From Galdieria partita (taxonomy: Eukaryota; Rhodophyta; Bangiophyceae; Galdieriales; Galdieriaceae), in NCBI GenBank assembly GCA_025991245.1, contig BQMJ01000039.1:124001-188000 (forward strand): a DNA stretch of 64,000 nucleotides, in the 5' to 3' direction. Within the stretch, counting starts at the first letter, position 1. The number at the start of each line of letters is the position of its first letter. Under the pieces are notes generated by a model. The model ran no database searches and was not told the origin of the DNA. It saw only the letters and a program-made list of their open reading frames with translations. This document shows positions 53,912-64,000 of this stretch, in pieces. The position numbers and the translations under genes are program-made.

Positions 53912-55330
53912 CTAAGAAATCCCGAAATCAAAAAAACCTTTCTTCTTCTTTACTCCAGTTCCATCATCACTGTTGGTATCTTCCATCGTTCTCAACCTTT
54001 CAATCAACTGACGCTGTTCAGGATGAAGTTTCGTAGGAAGCACAACTTTCACAGTAACATAATGATCCCCTCTTACATATTTGTTTCCTAGCTTGGGAAC
54101 TCCTTTGCCGGCTATTTTCAGAACGGCGCCTGGTTGAGTTCCTGGCGGGATATCGACTTCTACATTTCCATCGACAGTAGCAACTACAACACGTGTGCCT
54201 AAAATAGCATCTACATAAGAAACTTCTAGCGTAGAATATATGTCCATTCCTTCACGACGAAAAGATTTATGGTTAGCAACCTTTAAAAAAACATACAAGT
54301 CTCCACTAGGACCACCACGTAAACCTGCATCTCCTTCGTTACGAACGCGAAGACGGGAACCATTGTCCACTCCAGGTGGAATATTAATAACCAGCTGTTT
54401 CGTTGTTTGTCGACGTCCTTGACCATTGCAAGATGGACAATAATCCTCAACTACTTGTCCTGCACCGTTGCAACTTGGACAAGTTGATGTTTGTTGAAAA
54501 GTTCCTAATGGGGTACGAGCAACTTGCATGACCATGCCTTGGCCTCCACAGGTTGAACAAACCTTCTCTTTGGAACCTGGTTTGATACCAGAACCTGAAC
54601 AAGTAGTACAAGTTTCCAAATGAGATATCTTTATCTTCTGTTGACCACCGAATACAGCTTTTTCAAAGTCAATTTCCAAATCCAAACGAAGGTCTTCGCC
54701 TTGTTGAGGACCGCTCCTTCTTCGACGAGTGCTACTTCGAGAACTTGTTGCGCCACCACCAAAGAATGTTTCAAAAATATCACTAAAGGCGCCGAAATCG
54801 CCAAAGTCTCCAAAGTCAGCAAAACCCGAAGCAGCACCTGCACCCGCACTTGCCTTTACACCAGCCATTCCAAACTGATCATACCTACTTCGCATCTGAG
54901 GATCTGAAAGCACTTCATATGCTTCAGAAATTTTTTGAAACTTTTGTTTCGCGTCGGGTTCTTTATTTACGTCAGGGTGATAACGTCTCGCTAGCTTTCT
55001 AAAGGCCTTCTTGATGTCCTCCGTGCTTGCATTCCGAGTAACACCCAAAACATTATAATAATCTTCTTCTTCACAGCGAATAGTTTCAGAAAATTCAGTG
55101 CAATTGTTGTTGTCTAAGTGTGTAGAAGAAAACAGGAATCGAACCGGTCGACGAAAACAACGGGTACCGTGAAAATGAGAATAGAAGCCATTGAAGCGCT
55201 TGTAAACTTCAGTTACAGTATGAACGTTTCTATTGCAATATTTATAGTGGGCATAGCAGCGTGAGCACGTGGAATAGCCTGTTTGTATTGGAAACGGTGT
55301 GCCAACTACAAACGCACAAGTTGGCGACAT
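53912..55330 (-). CDS. DNAJ: DnaJ (Hsp40) chaperone, type I, organellar
   Basis: Single exon, 472 aa from the ATG at 55330. After a presequence of about 85 residues rich in Arg, Ser, Tyr and Cys comes the J domain ([20 protein letters not shown], with HPD in RRYHPDVNK). Then come a Gly/Phe region with DFGDFGDF repeats; four zinc motifs ([32 protein letters not shown]); and the C-terminal substrate domains ([37 protein letters not shown]). It is a complete bacterial-type DnaJ that stimulates Hsp70. The form with a presequence points to plastid or mitochondrion. Confidence 0.93.
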   Translation of the reverse strand: MSPTCAFVVGTPFPIQTGYSTCSRCYAHYKYCNRNVHTVTEVYKRFNGFYSHFHGTRCFRRPVRFLFSSTHLDNNNCTEFSETIRCEEEDYYNVLGVTRNASTEDIKKAFRKLARRYHPDVNKEPDAKQKFQKISEAYEVLSDPQMRSRYDQFGMAGVKASAGAGAASGFADFGDFGDFGAFSDIFETFFGGGATSSRSSTRRRRSGPQQGEDLRLDLEIDFEKAVFGGQQKIKISHLETCTTCSGSGIKPGSKEKVCSTCGGQGMVMQVARTPLGTFQQTSTCPSCNGAGQVVEDYCPSCNGQGRRQTTKQLVINIPPGVDNGSRLRVRNEGDAGLRGGPSGDLYVFLKVANHKSFRREGMDIYSTLEVSYVDAILGTRVVVATVDGNVEVDIPPGTQPGAVLKIAGKGVPKLGNKYVRGDHYVTVKVVLPTKLHPEQRQLIERLRTMEDTNSDDGTGVKKKKGFFDFGIS

Positions 55331-55538
55331 AATCAACGCTGCCCTTACTGTTCAATTCCCAACCTCAGAAAAGAAAGATTCTGAAGATGCCTCTTATTTC
55401 AGTGTACATCCAACTACTCCAACAATGAAAGTACCCTTTTTTTATTTTCCCTGATAAAAACCCTCTAGCACTGTATTCAAAAGTATACCTCTGTGTCAAC
55501 GACAAAAACATCGTCGTAAAAAAATTTCGCCTATCTCC

Positions 55539-56014
55539 TCAATTATCATATACTCGGCACTCTTCTGCTTCTGGAGACTCGTCACAGAACTTTTCCAAAG
55601 GATCGGTCTTCTGCCTCACTCTCTGATGAGAAGCTTCTGCCTCTAACTCTTCCACTGCATCCCTAAGCGTTGAGAGCAGTTTGTAGGCACAGAAAAAAAA
55701 GTATTTGTTACTCTTACCAGGCAGCAGCTGCTTCCTTAGAGTCTTTTCCAAACTTTTTGGTGACTTCTTCCGCTTTCTTAATGTTCTCCTATAACTCGTT
55801 ACTCCACTCCAGTGAACGAAAAACAAACTGAGCCTACTTGTATCTGTTGTTTCCAGTTGTCAGAAGAGCTTGTGCTTGACATATTCCACAAGGCCCTTCT
55901 TTGCAGTGGCTGCCGACTAAAACGTAACTGACAGTGTTGTTGCTCCTATAATTGCTTTGGTTACCAAGTCCAAAACACCGTTTTCTGCTTTATAATTACC
56001 CTATACTTTAACAT
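55539..56014 (-). CDS. CP12: CP12, Calvin-cycle redox regulator
   Basis: Exons 56000..56014, 55838..55945, 55718..55788 and 55539..55662 give 105 aa. The CP12 signature is intact: AAAAWDAVEELEAEASHQ (across a splice), DPLEKFCDESPEAEECRVYD, and a C-terminal Asn. CP12 links GAPDH and phosphoribulokinase into an inactive complex in the dark. The first 35 residues (Arg/Gln/Ser-rich, with RFSRQPLQRRALWNM) look like a transit peptide. The C-terminal Cys pair is present, but the N-terminal Cys pair of plant CP12 is absent from the mature part. The five-codon first exon is the least certain piece. Confidence 0.92.
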
Positions 56015-56169
56015 ATTGGAACAAAAACTTGTTTCTCGTTTGCCACAAGTGACTGTTGTAGGGAGCGCTTGAATGAAACTCAACATGATTACTTGTGTCT
56101 CCAAATAACAATTGTCCCCTCACCCAATTATGAATTAGAATCACAATTACACTTCAATTACTGAAAGGA

Positions 56170-57756
56170 TTATTCCAGTCGATCTAACCAACTTATCATA
56201 TCGTCCAAAAACTGCCGACGAACTGGGAGTGTTTCATGTGATAAATAATGTCGTGCCTTTTCATAAACGAAAGCTTGTATTCCGTTCACCTCCTTATATA
56301 ACTTGGAATTCGACTGTCTACTGCTCTCAAGCAGAGATAGGTTTGAAAGTGGCGAAAGGACGTCATCTTCTCCATGAAAAAATCCAAAGGAAAGATGAGG
56401 ACATAAATGACACAATATTTCCTTCTTCAACAGTTTCTGCAGTTGATGACTAAGCTCCCACAAGGTTACTACATGTTTAAAAGAAATGTCGCGCAGTCGA
56501 AGCGGATCTCCTCGCAAAGCCTCTATGACACGTAAATCTCTAAAGGTTGTATTAGAACTTTTTAATCGATATAATCAATAATTCTACCTGGATAATAATG
56601 AAAGATCAAGTGGCATCAAACCCCATCGGGTGGGATCCACTCGCATCTTGTACACGGTGCTTGGAATTATTTGACCAAGTAACCATAAAGACTTTTGAAA
56701 TAACAAACAATTTTCAAATATGCTCTGCCTCCTGGAAAGTTGTTTCCAGACTTTGCCAGCAGATTCATCGTTATTATATCTACAGGGGATTTGTCTCAAC
56801 ATAACGCCGCATGCAATAACACCTTTTATCTGCCCAGGTAATTTGTTTTGTTGCGAGTATCTGATCACATAGTCCAAAACAATAGATGCACCAAAACCCT
56901 CTCCATATAAGAACAATGAATCAATCCTCTTTTCTGAAGTTTCCAACTTTCCCAGAATATGTAAAATCACTTCATGAAGATCAGCAGACCATATTTCACA
57001 ACTAGAAAAACATCCCAAACTTGAATCTTCTCTTTCGTTTGCTATTGAACGTCCATGGCCACGCAAATCAAAAGTTACCAAGTCATAGCCAGCATTTACG
57101 AGAGTGGGAATCAATCTCAAACAAGCAAAGGAACCGTAGGAACCCACATCATGAACAACCAGAACCATCCTTGTATTATTTTCAAGTGATTTCCATTGTT
57201 GTAGATACAAGCAACTTGAATCCGTCGTTGAAAGGTATCCATAGGAATACAGAAGAGGCGAACGAATGGCTTCCATAGATGGACTTGATAAGAGTGGAGT
57301 CTTTCGGTTACTAACGGGAGAATCCTTCTGCAAAGGACGCCTATATGAAACAAATATGGTTCGGAATGGTAAGAGTACTGCACCAGATAAGGACTTAGGA
57401 GGGCTTTTGCTGCTTTCCAGTTGAAAGAAAGATTTTGCACAATTGTCCCAATCTCCAAAGCAGCAAAAAGCAAAACTGTCCAGTGTATATACTGTAAAAT
57501 CTTTAATATAACTTGTTTCCTCCTGGCTCAAACACTCCTGCTCAACTACTTGTTCAGTTGGTTGCGCATATAGATCTTCTTTAGCTACTTTATCTGTTAC
57601 AGCACAATCTCTCTTTTCTTCTTCTACAATCAACTTATTGCCCAAAAGCTTGCATGTTCTTTTCATATACTGTTTATTTGACATATATTCTTGACTATCC
57701 TTCCAGTTGGTGAAGTAAGACAAGTGTGCCAAACAACCGAACGTAGTAAGCATCAT
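56170..57756 (-). CDS. Alpha/beta-hydrolase-like protein, nucleophile Ser missing
   Basis: Exons 56588..57756 and 56170..56539 give 512 aa. The first 190 residues are not recognised and have Cys/Ser-rich parts. The fold then follows: VLVVHDVGSYGS (oxyanion strand), YDLVTFDLRGHGRS (monoglyceride-lipase-like), the elbow LFLYGEGFGASIVL, the acid region FFHGEDDVLSP, and a late His in KARHYLSHET. In the elbow G-x-S-x-G the Ser position is Gly (GEGFG), so the protein is probably not a serine hydrolase and may bind rather than cleave. Its ATG is 19 bp downstream of the MYND gene stop on the same strand. Confidence 0.78.
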
Positions 57757-57775
57757 GTTCACAATAATTTCTCCG

Positions 57776-59409
57776 TTAATCTTTGGCTTCCATTTCCTTT
57801 GGACCTTTCATTTGTGTGGCTGTCGTGAATGAATGGCTGCCGAGAGTTTCTATATATATCCATTTCTCGTCTTGTACTAAAGCATCCTCACTTAAAGACA
57901 AAATTGGTTTTCCTGAACTATATTTTCATATACCTATTATTTTTAGTAGCCCTATGATGCACTTGAAACTCACCTATCCACCAAAACCTCACACAGTCTT
58001 ACCAGCCACTGAAGTTCTTCTTTAGTTGGCCTATCTAAAACATTGTCTACATTGTCAATCTTGAAAAATTAATCAAGAATAATCAAGAATAAAAGAGAAA
58101 TATAAAGCATACCATGACAAATGCTACAGGAAAATTATCTTCAGTCGGATACAGTGGAAAGCAGTACTGGTATTGCAAGTCCAAATCATCAAAAGGGACT
58201 GCTGTTTCAGTACAATAAATTAAAGTCATTTCTTTTCTCTTCAAGTACGGCCTCGAAGTATCATCTTCACGCTTTCTGATTGTGCTATTGTGACATTCTC
58301 GTTTATGTATCGGCCAATCTTTCTTCTGACACTTTTCACTGAAACCATCATTAGGTTACATTGCAAGACAAGTGATGACGTCACTTACTTGCAATAATGA
58401 GCAAATTTACATTGTGAACATCGATAAGTATATAACAGTTGTTGTGCGCCACAAAATGTACAAAAGACCTCAGAGGACGACGAACCTAACCCACTCATAC
58501 CCATAGCTTGACAATACTTCTTACGAAAATGACTAAGCGAGCTACTAATTGCAATACCAAAGACATTTTTACTGCTACCTATGCACATTCTTTGTCTCAC
58601 TCAAACTTGAATCAAGCTATATTACCTAATATGACCACAAAACGAAAGCGATCAAGGAGTCGAATACCATAAACTTCATTTTCCGAGAACTCAGACCAAG
58701 GACCTTTCTGTCTCAACCGATAAGCTATTGAAAAGAATGTTTGCACCAATGACAACTCAACTCCTTGCTTGGACAGCATTCCAGGTCTTTCATTTGCGTC
58801 AGTTCTCGTTGCAAGTTCTCTCTTGATCAGAGATTCAGAAACTGCTTTCACTAGATCCTATGACATAGAGACAGAAATGTTCAATTTTGAAAATTCAAAA
58901 CATTTCATGAACCAACTTCCAATCCTTCAGCAGGCTGCAAAATTTGCACTTGAATACCAATGCTCGACAGCTTTTGCGCAAGCTGTCTTTCCAACTCTTG
59001 ATCGGAAAAACTAATAATTCCCGGTCTATGAGCTTCTTCTCCTGTTGGTGGATCGAGTATCATGCGGCACAAAAAGTCAAAGACCTTTCTTCGTCAAGAG
59101 CTTGGCAATATTCAGAAAGAATCATCCTTACTTGGTTTGCATTCGGTTCATTATTAGGAACTTTACACAACTCGTAGCCTATCACTCGACCGTCTGGATA
59201 CAAACGTACTGCAAAATGGTAATAGGGTCTTATGGTCTATCGCAGTTGAAGCTCAAACGACCGAGCGTTTCAACAAAGCTTACCTTGTGTTGATCATCTT
59301 GAACCCATACACGAAGTCGCCTTGATACGTATTGTATGACTTCGGAACTATTCTTTGGCAATTTCTGCACTGCTGTGATAGTGTGTTTATCAGTTGTAAT
59401 TCTTTCCAT
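57776..59409 (-). CDS. MYND zinc-finger protein
   Basis: Eight exons (59284..59409, 59132..59236, 58917..59084, 58626..58857, 58389..58578, 58113..58338, 57974..58059, 57776..57917) give 424 aa. A MYND finger at about residues 236-280 is completed by a splice: CTFCGAQQ, YRCSQCKFAHYC, then CQKKDWPIHKREC. Upstream is a mixed alpha/beta part (VRLYPDGRVIGYELCKVP, DFLCRMILDPPTGEE). Downstream are short strands and a conserved-looking end (WIYIETLGSHSFTT). MYND fingers bind Pro-rich peptides; no SET domain is present. Every join keeps phase. Intron 3 uses a GTTGGT donor. Confidence 0.75.
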
Positions 59410-60921
59410 TTTAACAAAAGCGCTTCAACTGCGACTGGTTGACTGAATCCACAAATGAGCACGCAATTTTCGTTTTACTGGAAGTTAAAATAATCTTTCA
59501 CAAGTTCCATACAGACATTCTTGTGAAGAAAAAGGAATCGCCACTCCACAATTTTCTAACTGTCACGAATAAATTATAAATTCCGCTCTCGATCATGCTG
59601 TAGCATCGACCAAAGCTTACAGATTTGATGGATACAGTGGAATTCAATGGATTTTACAGATAAATCTGAATAGTCACAACTTTGTATAGCCGTACTCTCT
59701 TTATGTTTTCCTGGTGTTTCAAGACGGATAACTCTTCACTGAATTAGTTGGATTCATCTCAAAACAGTTCAACAAGCAACAGATGATGAACTAGTACCAT
59801 ATTCTTTTCTGATTTGACAATTCGACGGCAAATCGGAAAAATAACAAAGCTTTGGCACTGCCACTTTACAAGGGTTTGTTTGAGTTGAAGATGTCGAGCT
59901 AGATTTGAATTTGCTTCATTGCAGAATTGTCAAACTTAAAGAAATCAGGTTTGCCATTGTAACGCTGAAACATCCCACAGAACTAGTTTGAAGATATCTA
60001 TACATTATCTGATCAAAAACCATAGCTTCAAATTGAAAAATTTACGTTCTAAACTCAATTAGTTGCAATCAAATAGTTTGTTGTTGCAGTCTTCTAATGG
60101 GAATGATTTGAAGGATGATTTATAGGCTAAAATTGTTGCGAATTTATCCAGCAGCACATGTTGCAAAGCATTTCTTGTGGAAATTACTCAACGCAGGAGA
60201 CTGAATAATTTCTGCAAGTGTAATTAAGCATTGGAGGTCAAAGTATCTTTCCAAAATAAGATATAACACGCAACTTTTTGAAACTTTGAGTCAAGAAAAA
60301 GCTGTAAAATGAGAAAATTCAATTCAGCAAAACAATGTAATTTATATGACACAGTTGATCAATCCTTGTTCTTATTGCCCAGTTAACTACAACAATGAAG
60401 GACAAACAGCACCATGCATTTTCAAATAATTTCATGCTCGATGTCTTTCTTACTTATTCCAAATTGATTTATTTTTAGAGAATTCTTTTATTGTCCTTTT
60501 GGCAATCAACATTCAACAGAAGGAAAGAACAAATTTAAAGTGAAATAGCATTCAGGTGTTTTGCAACCCATTCCTGTTTCACAAGTCATAACTTGCCACA
60601 ATAGTAACTCTGGATATAGTAGTTGTCTTTCTCTTCCATTTCTGGCTTTACTTGAAAGTTACAATATGATCGATGCAAGCGGCCGATATCCTATCCACCA
60701 GTAAACTGGTTTGAGGAGATTGTCATATTTGTCAACAAAATCGACAAAAGTGTTACTCGACAAGGAATTTTAAAAGACTCAGGATATCAACATACAAGCA
60801 GATGGAAATTATAGTTGATCAAACGTTTCATTATTAGGTGCATAAGAACGCAGTACAGTCAAGAATAACAATGCAAATTTCTTCACATTCGTATCGGAAG
60901 AGTTGCAAATAATTCGTTTCC
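59410..60921. other. Long intergenic stretch, nothing recognised
   Basis: About 1.5 kb, the longest gene-free stretch here. It is AT-rich with stops in all frames at short spacing. No tRNA, snRNA or repeat was recognised by eye. Confidence 0.5.
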
Positions 60922-61275
60922 ATGGGCAGAATAGTCAAGCAGAAAGGCAACTTTAAACAAAATAGGAGAAAAATATTCCTACAAAGACATGTTGACCAAA
61001 TCAAAGAAGAAATAGAAAAGAAAGGAGTTATTCAAGCATTGACCGAACACACTGCTGTAGATCTTGAGCTCCCAGGTTTGGGTCAGTATTATTGTTTGCC
61101 TTGCGACCGTTACTTTGTGTCCAACGATGCTTTAAACCGACACTATAAAACAAAAGCCCATAAAAGGCGCTTGAAGGACCTACAAGAGACTTCATATTCA
61201 ATTAGAGAAGCAGAAGCTGCGGGTGGTTTATCGACTCCAGACAACGGAAGACCTCGAAAAATAGACACTGTTTGA
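60922..61275 (+). CDS. BUD20/ZNF593-type C2H2 zinc-finger protein
   Basis: Single exon, 117 aa. A very basic N-terminus (MGRIVKQKGNFKQNRRK) is followed by DLELPGLGQYYCLPCDRYFV, SNDALNRHYKTKAHKRRLKDL. This is the single long C2H2 finger (C-x2-C-x12-H-x5-H) of the ZNF593/Bud20 family, including its LPGLGQ/YC lead-in. Bud20 is a shuttling factor that helps export pre-60S ribosomes. The length fits the family. Confidence 0.9.
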   Translation: MGRIVKQKGNFKQNRRKIFLQRHVDQIKEEIEKKGVIQALTEHTAVDLELPGLGQYYCLPCDRYFVSNDALNRHYKTKAHKRRLKDLQETSYSIREAEAAGGLSTPDNGRPRKIDTV

Positions 61276-62057
61276 CTCTCTAGAAAGGAAATGATACGAG
61301 TGAACTTTGTATCGAAGCCTTTTCCAGGGCTCTTCTTGCCTGGTTTAGAAGCTTTATCATAAAATGTTATCTGAGGCTTTACAACATAGTTTTGCCACAT
61401 GTTTTAAGATATTTTCACGTGATCAACTATTATGAAGAGCTTGATATTTGCCGTCAATGTGTTTTCAATGATTCTTCAAGTTATTTCCTTTTCCCAAAAC
61501 AGATAGTGTCAAGTATTTGACATTTTGTCTCCAAGCTTTCAAATATTTCCTGTAGTTGTACTGAACGTCTATTTATTGGGTTTTAAAGAAAATGTATACA
61601 AGTTTTCTAACAGCGTTATTCAAATGTTGAGTAAATGGTTATTTGTTTATGTCGCATTTGGACAAATGTATTTATATTCTTTTATCTTCAACTATGTTCT
61701 CTTCTGAGTGGATAATCTTTGCTTTTGTTACAGAAACAGCAGTTCCTGGTCAAGATTGAATCATGAAACATTTTCCAGCACAAAACTCTTCAAGAGTTAA
61801 TTGAAACGACTTTCTTCAAGAACAAGTTAACAAAAACCTTGATTTCGAAATACTCATTTCTCTTCATGTAGCAATGCATGCCTTGTTCCTCATATTATCA
61901 TCGGAAGTGAACGCCGAAACTAATTGAATTCTTTTGAAATATCGGATAGATACTGTAAAATATTAGTGGAACAAGGACCGAGATCATATTAGCGGCAAGA
62001 GACTACGAACATATACAGAAACGCATGCTATCTGTGTGTGTAAAGACTAGAATGTGG
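61276..62057. other. Intergenic, convergent genes
   Basis: About 0.8 kb between the finger gene (rightward) and an unknown leftward gene. A short open frame at 61525-61707 is hydrophobic but has no support. Confidence 0.45.
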
Positions 62058-62602
62058 TCAACTGCACCAAAGCTTAATACACAGTTGATCTTTGGACATA
62101 CTCCTCTTGTTACGTTCCTGATTCTTACGATTATTCTTCACTGTGTTCCTCTTGTCCTCCTTTACTCGATCAACAGTGGATTCCCCAGGTTGTAACGATG
62201 GGTCATGAGGCAATATCACCTGTTCACTTTCGTGGTTGATGCTTCGACAACCATGAATCGGACGAAATTCTCCACGTGTATCATCCCAGGCAAACTTTTA
62301 TCTTTCTCTTCCCAATTCCTCGAATTCTAGCAAACTGCTCCCACTTTCTGAAAGGTTCCTCTTTCGGAATAGGTTTGGTACGGAGAATTCCTGAAAATGG
62401 TTCGGGCAACTCCCTTTGACTCTTTCTCTATAAACTTTGTTCCGATAAAGTGAAGAGGCCCTGAACCAGAAACTCCACAGCACGTACGTTCTTCTCGTTC
62501 TTGTTTTGTCTGATCTTGTAATTTGGGTCTAGCGTCTGCAAACGACAAACTTCCCCATTCCAACTTCGTCCAACGCCATCGCCACAAAACCCAACTGCTC
62601 AT
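62058..62602 (-). CDS. Uncharacterised small basic protein
   Basis: Exons 62345..62602 and 62058..62294 give 164 aa. The 50-nt intron (GTGGGA donor) was placed because it keeps phase 0 and extends the frame by 78 codons to a stop at 62058. No family was recognised. The N-terminus is Trp/Arg-rich (SSWVLWRWRWTKLEW), with a CCGVSGSGPLHF patch near residue 41 and FAWDDTRGEFRPI after the splice. The C-terminus is Lys/Arg/Asn-rich. An alternative splice after REE near 62488 gives an 83-residue product. The start is only 28 bp from the PRP31 stop on the same strand. Confidence 0.5.
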
Positions 62603-62630
62603 TTGCGAAATGGTTGCGGGTTTACTGTTA

Positions 62631-64000
62631 TTATTTTTTCAAACCAAAAAAGGGCGTAACTGCCGAAAAATAAGTGCTTTGAGTCCCACTTTGATTACTT
62701 AAGGAACCGACTCCCACGCCTCCCGGAGCGGGTGTCAAGGTTCCCAACTGCATTCCTTCTCCTGAAGCAAATGAAAGACTAGTTTGAAAGCCGGACAAAA
62801 GTTTCTTTCCTAAAGAAGGTTCGTTGGAACGAAGTTTTTCCAACTTCCGTTTCGCTGCTTTTGAAACAGAGTCTGTCTTTGTACTTTGCAAGTGAAGGGA
62901 TCCTGATCCTATCATACCAAAACCCTAGTGAAGAAAAGTTAGGAAAACGTAAAGAAATAGAAAAGAAACAAACAGTTTCAATGTCATTCCCATAACTGTC
63001 CTCAGGCTTTCCAAAAGCCAAACGATTCTGTTGCTTTCGAAGTTCAGTTACTGCATAGAGTTCCTTTTGTTTCCGCAATCGGCGACCACCTCGTCGCTTC
63101 TTAGGCTTCTCGTCAGGTATCTATTGACATTGGTTATAATAAATGAAACTCAGAAGAAAAAGAAATTTACCGGTAACGGTTTTGCTGTTTTTGCGGGTGG
63201 AGGCTCTTGCCACTTCTCAAACTTCTGTCGGATTTCCTCCTTAAGTTGTCTTCCTATTCTTCCGTCTCTACTTTGTTTTGCAGCATCAACACGGGAAGCC
63301 AACGAAACTTTGGCAGATACAAGACGATTTCCTTTCTTTCTTAAGCCGTAAGGTAAAGATTGAATTTCTGTGTGATGAAAAATATAGCCCTAAATATGTT
63401 CTTTGTCAAACAATACTTCGAATTTGTACGGAATTCCTACCTCATGAGGACTAGTAAATCTCGTAGATAAGCCTAAGCCAAGAGATTTGTTTGAACCAAG
63501 GGTCTGTATATTGCACGAAGGAATCTTCGCCAAGTTGTCTATGCCCCCTGCTAAACCGATAAGTTGGGCTGCTACGGAACTACCAACCAAAGCTGTCACA
63601 TTTGGTGCCAAAATACTCATTCGACTTTCAACAAAGTTTACAAGCTTCTTCTGCACTTCGTCTAAATAAAATATCTCTCTGCATAATTCAAGGACCCATT
63701 CTAGTTCTTCTTCAGAGAGCATCTCTCCCATCGTCGAGGCAAACGTAACTGCTACAGTTATTATAGTGGCTTGTGGTAAAACTTTACTCAAGTCTTTTTG
63801 ACTGAGATCAATATCGTTCTTGATAATGACAACAGTTCGTGCGTAGTCAACAGGGTCAGAAACCAACGTTTCCAATTCAGGAAAGCGTTTTCCGTATGCT
63901 TTCTTTAGTTTTTTACCCACTGAAGCAATTTCTTCTTTGGCAAGAGAAAGATAGTTCATACATAGATTCACAAGTTCGTATTCTTTCGGTCCGACTTGTT
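62631..64000 (-). CDS. PRPF31: Pre-mRNA splicing factor PRP31 (5' part beyond window)
   Basis: Exons 63441..>64000, 63171..63389, 62974..63120 and 62631..62924; the N-terminus lies beyond the right edge. The NOP domain has [20 protein letters not shown] and [20 protein letters not shown]. It is followed by [71 protein letters not shown] and a C-terminal [15 protein letters not shown]31 binds U4 snRNA with 15.5K and joins U4/U6 to U5 in the tri-snRNP. The third intron uses a GTTTGT donor. Confidence 0.94.

Noticed and set aside
58374-58384. Second TGACGTCA palindrome
   Set aside because: It lies in an intron of the MYND gene, far from a start codon; most likely chance.
61525-61707. Small hydrophobic open frame of 60 codons
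   Set aside because: Length and composition are expected by chance in AT-rich sequence; no ATG context or conservation.
62298-62434. Alternative second exon giving an 83-residue protein
   Set aside because: Frame and splice sites allow it, but the other splice joins a longer open frame; kept only as an alternative.

Overview
The window is nuclear DNA of a small-genome photosynthetic eukaryote, most likely a cyanidiophyte red alga close to Galdieria. This is inference from four things. Genes sit on both strands almost without spacing. About 88 introns could be placed, nearly all 36-71 nt with GT..AG ends. The bases are AT-rich. The gene set mixes standard eukaryotic machinery with plastid proteins (CP12, a one-helix chlorophyll-binding-type protein, phytol kinase, a plastid-type IF-1). 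No retroelement, DNA transposon, CRISPR array or rRNA gene was seen, and no tRNA was recognised by eye.

Layout. 0.4-8.3 kb: LSD1-type zinc-ribbon protein, two-domain fluoride exporter (FEX), IF-1, TPR protein, phytol kinase, one-helix protein. 8.3-20.2 kb: UCH37-type deubiquitinase head to head with a glycerophosphodiester phosphodiesterase, a zinc-knuckle protein, uL23m, VPS11, an EF-hand protein, DCC1 overlapping KdsA, and a metaxin/GST-like protein. 20.6-34.2 kb: SAPS phosphatase subunit, gamma-tubulin complex GCP2, WD40 protein, AGPR head to head with an NDUFAF3/Mth938-like protein, RPA2, GST, and ribosomal protein L7. 34.2-42.7 kb: unknown coiled-coil protein, homocysteine S-methyltransferase, Gfo/Idh/MocA dehydrogenase, THOC7-like protein, a RuvC-like nuclease, selenophosphate synthetase, SRPBCC-like protein, SDR. 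42.8-46.7 kb: two secreted GH15 glucoamylases, head to head. 46.7-64 kb: eIF2B-delta, eS30, MED31, RUS/DUF647, two unknown proteins, DnaJ, CP12, an alpha/beta-hydrolase, a MYND protein, a BUD20/ZNF593-type finger, an unknown protein and PRP31 (cut by the right edge).

The most notable locus is selenophosphate synthetase. An in-frame TGA lies exactly at the active-site Cys/Sec position, and a SECIS-like fold follows the stop codon by about 42 nt, so this looks like a Sec-containing SPS that makes selenium donor for its own synthesis. The next gene on the same strand is a predicted RuvC-fold nuclease with all four acidic residues. The glucoamylase pair (outside-cell starch and maltodextrin use) suits a heterotrophy-capable acidophile. 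Exon lists were placed by eye from reading frame, splice signals and family conservation; start codons are the least certain part.
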